Origin: Ditylenchus dipsaci
Taxonomy: Eukaryota > Nematoda > Chromadorea > Rhabditida > Anguinidae
Reading direction: 5' to 3'
DNA: 64,000 nt
Assembly: GCA_004194705.1 (NCBI GenBank)
Contig: SADC01001375.1
Span: forward strand, 124,001-188,000
How positions within the stretch are numbered: position 1 is the stretch's first letter; the number at the start of each line of letters is the position of its first letter. The notes under the pieces are model-generated. The model saw only the letters and a program-made list of their open reading frames with translations, did not search any database and was not told the origin of the DNA. The translations under genes and the position numbers were made by a program. Positions 62,314 through 64,000 of this stretch are shown here, in pieces.

Positions 62314-63242
62314 GGGTACACCCCGTTTGTGTCTAAAACCGTTTGTGTCTAAGGCCGTTTGTGTCTAAACCGTTTGTGTCTAAGCCGTTTGTGTCTAAAC
62401 CGTTTGTGTCTAAACCGTTTGTGTCTAAGGCCGTTTGTGTCTAATTTTTTACATAACCTAATTCATTTGTATTGTGCACTCCTACCCCTCACCCTCGCAA
62501 TGTGAATTACGGTAAATAGACGTTTCGTCAATTTTTTTATTCAAAAGTTGCTTTGGTCCCCCTTGTTGTTTTTTCGAAAAATTTTAGAATGTGTCTGAAC
62601 CACCCTAAACCACTCAAAACCACCTCAAGACACCCAAAACCTCCAAACCCAACTAAAAGTACCCAACACACTTAAAACCAACAAAAAAAACACTCGAAAC
62701 CGTCCAAAACTACTCCAAACAAAAATTTTGTTGGAATTTATATTTTCAAGTCTTAACCAACTAAGTCAAGTGGTCGTCCACTTGGATCAAAAATTTTTTT
62801 CGCTTTTCAAGTTCCAAAATTTATTTTCTGGACTAATTCGGGCATGCTGAATGTGGTTTGATATTGGTAGAATGCCGTTTTGTAAGGTATTTTTTGAGTT
62901 TCGGTATAATCGTGTTTTTGTAAAACCAATTATCTCCTGAAACCAAAAAAATACCCGACAAAACGTTATTTTACCACTATCAAACCATTCTCAGCATGCC
63001 CTAGTTAGTCCACAGAACTGGTTTTAATACCCAAAATTCAAAAAAAAAGTTGCTCCAGTGGACGACCGCCTGGTTAGGTTGGTTCAGACAAAAAAAAATC
63101 AATAAAAATGAATTACGTTATCTAAAAAATTAGACACAAACGGTTTAGACACAAACGGTTTAGACACAAACGTTTAGACACAAACGGTTTAGACACAAAC
63201 GGTTTAGACACAAACGGTTTTAGACACAAACGTCCGTGTCCC
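62314..63242. mobile_element. Palindromic element with GTTTGTGTCTAAACC arms
   Basis: Left end GGGTACACCCCGTTTGTGTC, right end reversed GGGACACGGACGTTTGTGTC. The unit GTTTGTGTCTAAACC is repeated about eight times on the left and seven on the right. A 9-bp duplication GGTATAGAC flanks it (62305-62313, 63243-63251). A second palindrome (62752-63092) is nested inside. Confidence 0.85.
62752..63092. repeat. Palindromic repeat with CCAAGTGGTCGTCCACTTGG hairpins
   Basis: Arms run from ACTAAGTCAAGTGGTCGTCC to the inverted copy ending near 63092. The same family occurs at 1650-1760 (part), 4760-5040 (part), 41510-41560 (part), 42910-43000 (part) and 43060-43378. A TTCGGGCATGCTGA-like motif recurs in the arms. 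Confidence 0.65.
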
Positions 63243-63251
63243 GGTATAGAC

Positions 63252-63905
63252 GTTTGGCTACAAATGTAACATTTGTTACATTTGGTGGCTAAAGTTTAGA
63301 ATGTGACCTTTTTCTAAAAATGGTCAAAATCAGTTTTTTTAGTTGTGTAACATTGTAAAAAATGCTCAGCATTCATTTTTATTGTTGGGAAAGCCAATTT
63401 TTCAAAAAAAAAATTTTTTGTCGAAAATTGTCAAAAACGTTATACCATATACTACCTTAGTCGGTACTTATGCGGTTCCCCCCCCCCCCCCATATCGAAA
63501 TTAAGGGGCTTCCTATTGAATTAGGGTGCCTGCCGAAGGCAGGCAGGTGTGTATAAAGGGTCAGCCCTTGGCCCGAACAATGTACCCCAAAGGGGCTTCC
63601 TATTGAATTAGGGTGCCTGCCGAAGGCAGGCAGGTAAAAAATGTGAAAAAGTCAAAATGTCTGATGGAAAAAACCTTTTCTGTATTTTTATGTGGTCGGA
63701 AACAACGTTTTTATCGGTTTTAACGTGTAAGAATTGCTTAGAAATGGTTAAAACCTGTTTTTTTCGACTGTTTTTTTTTTTCGCTTTCCCAACAATAAAA
63801 ATGAATGCTGAGCATTTTTACAATGTTACACAACTAAAAAAACTGATTTTGACCATTTTTAGAAAAAGGTCACATTCTAAACTCCAGCCCATTTGGTAGC
63901 CAACG
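63252..63905. repeat. Palindrome enclosing a 45-bp direct repeat
   Basis: Arms TTTAGAATGTGACCTTTTTC and complement (63290-63420, 63750-63885). Inside, an exact 45-base direct repeat at 63504-63548 and 63591-63635 includes the small palindrome TGCCTGCCGAAGGCAGGCA. No gene seen from 63243 to the end. Confidence 0.7.
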
Positions 63906-63910
63906 TAGGG

Positions 63911-64000
63911 TTGGGTAATTCTCCGGAGAAATACTTTCCGGGTAATTACCCGGGTAATTACCCGGGTAATTACCGGTAATTACCCGAAAAGCGGAGAAAT
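63911..64000. repeat. Tandem palindromic unit GGGTAATTACCC at the window end
   Basis: TTCTCCGGAGAAATAC, then repeated GGGTAATTACCCGGGTAATT. It probably continues beyond the window. Confidence 0.6.

Overview
The window reads as AT-rich invertebrate nuclear DNA, most likely from a nematode. The support is a hemicentin gene, small F-box-like genes, short introns of roughly 45-60 bases, and degenerate runs of the nematode telomere unit TTAGGC inside repeats. The nematode call is an inference; no species is named. No rRNA gene, intact tRNA gene, CRISPR array or bacterial feature was seen.

The backbone is one large minus-strand gene, a hemicentin (extracellular matrix protein), running from its start codon at 61589 down to the last exon I can place at 9491. 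Thirty-nine exons were joined by splice site, reading phase and homology. They encode a signal peptide, a von Willebrand A domain (exons 1-4), the hemicentin linker (exons 5-9) and fifteen immunoglobulin domains (exons 10-39). The 3' end (EGF/fibulin part) was not found.

Several plus-strand genes lie in its introns, antisense to it: a six-exon gene for an unrecognised multi-pass membrane protein (15646-19300), an F-box-like gene (29055-29374), a further possible F-box-like gene (37927-38463) and a CCR4-NOT subunit 3-like gene lacking a recognisable NOT box (57327-59225). A first F-box-like gene (7492-8022), paralogous to the second, lies beyond exon 39.

Most of the rest is mobile DNA, much of it palindromic and nested: hAT elements with 8-bp target duplications, pogo/Tigger-like elements flanked by TA (one with transposase remnants), a fragment of an R2/R4-type retrotransposon with a restriction-like endonuclease, elements carrying TTAGGC runs, and a set of palindromes whose arms are tandem short repeats, start with GG(G) and sit between 8-9 bp duplications.

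Recognisable coding exons repeatedly lack exactly one base, mostly in a homopolymer run. The arms of a long palindrome differ in the same way. This points to homopolymer under-calling in the assembly rather than gene decay, so coding models here are given with those sites marked.
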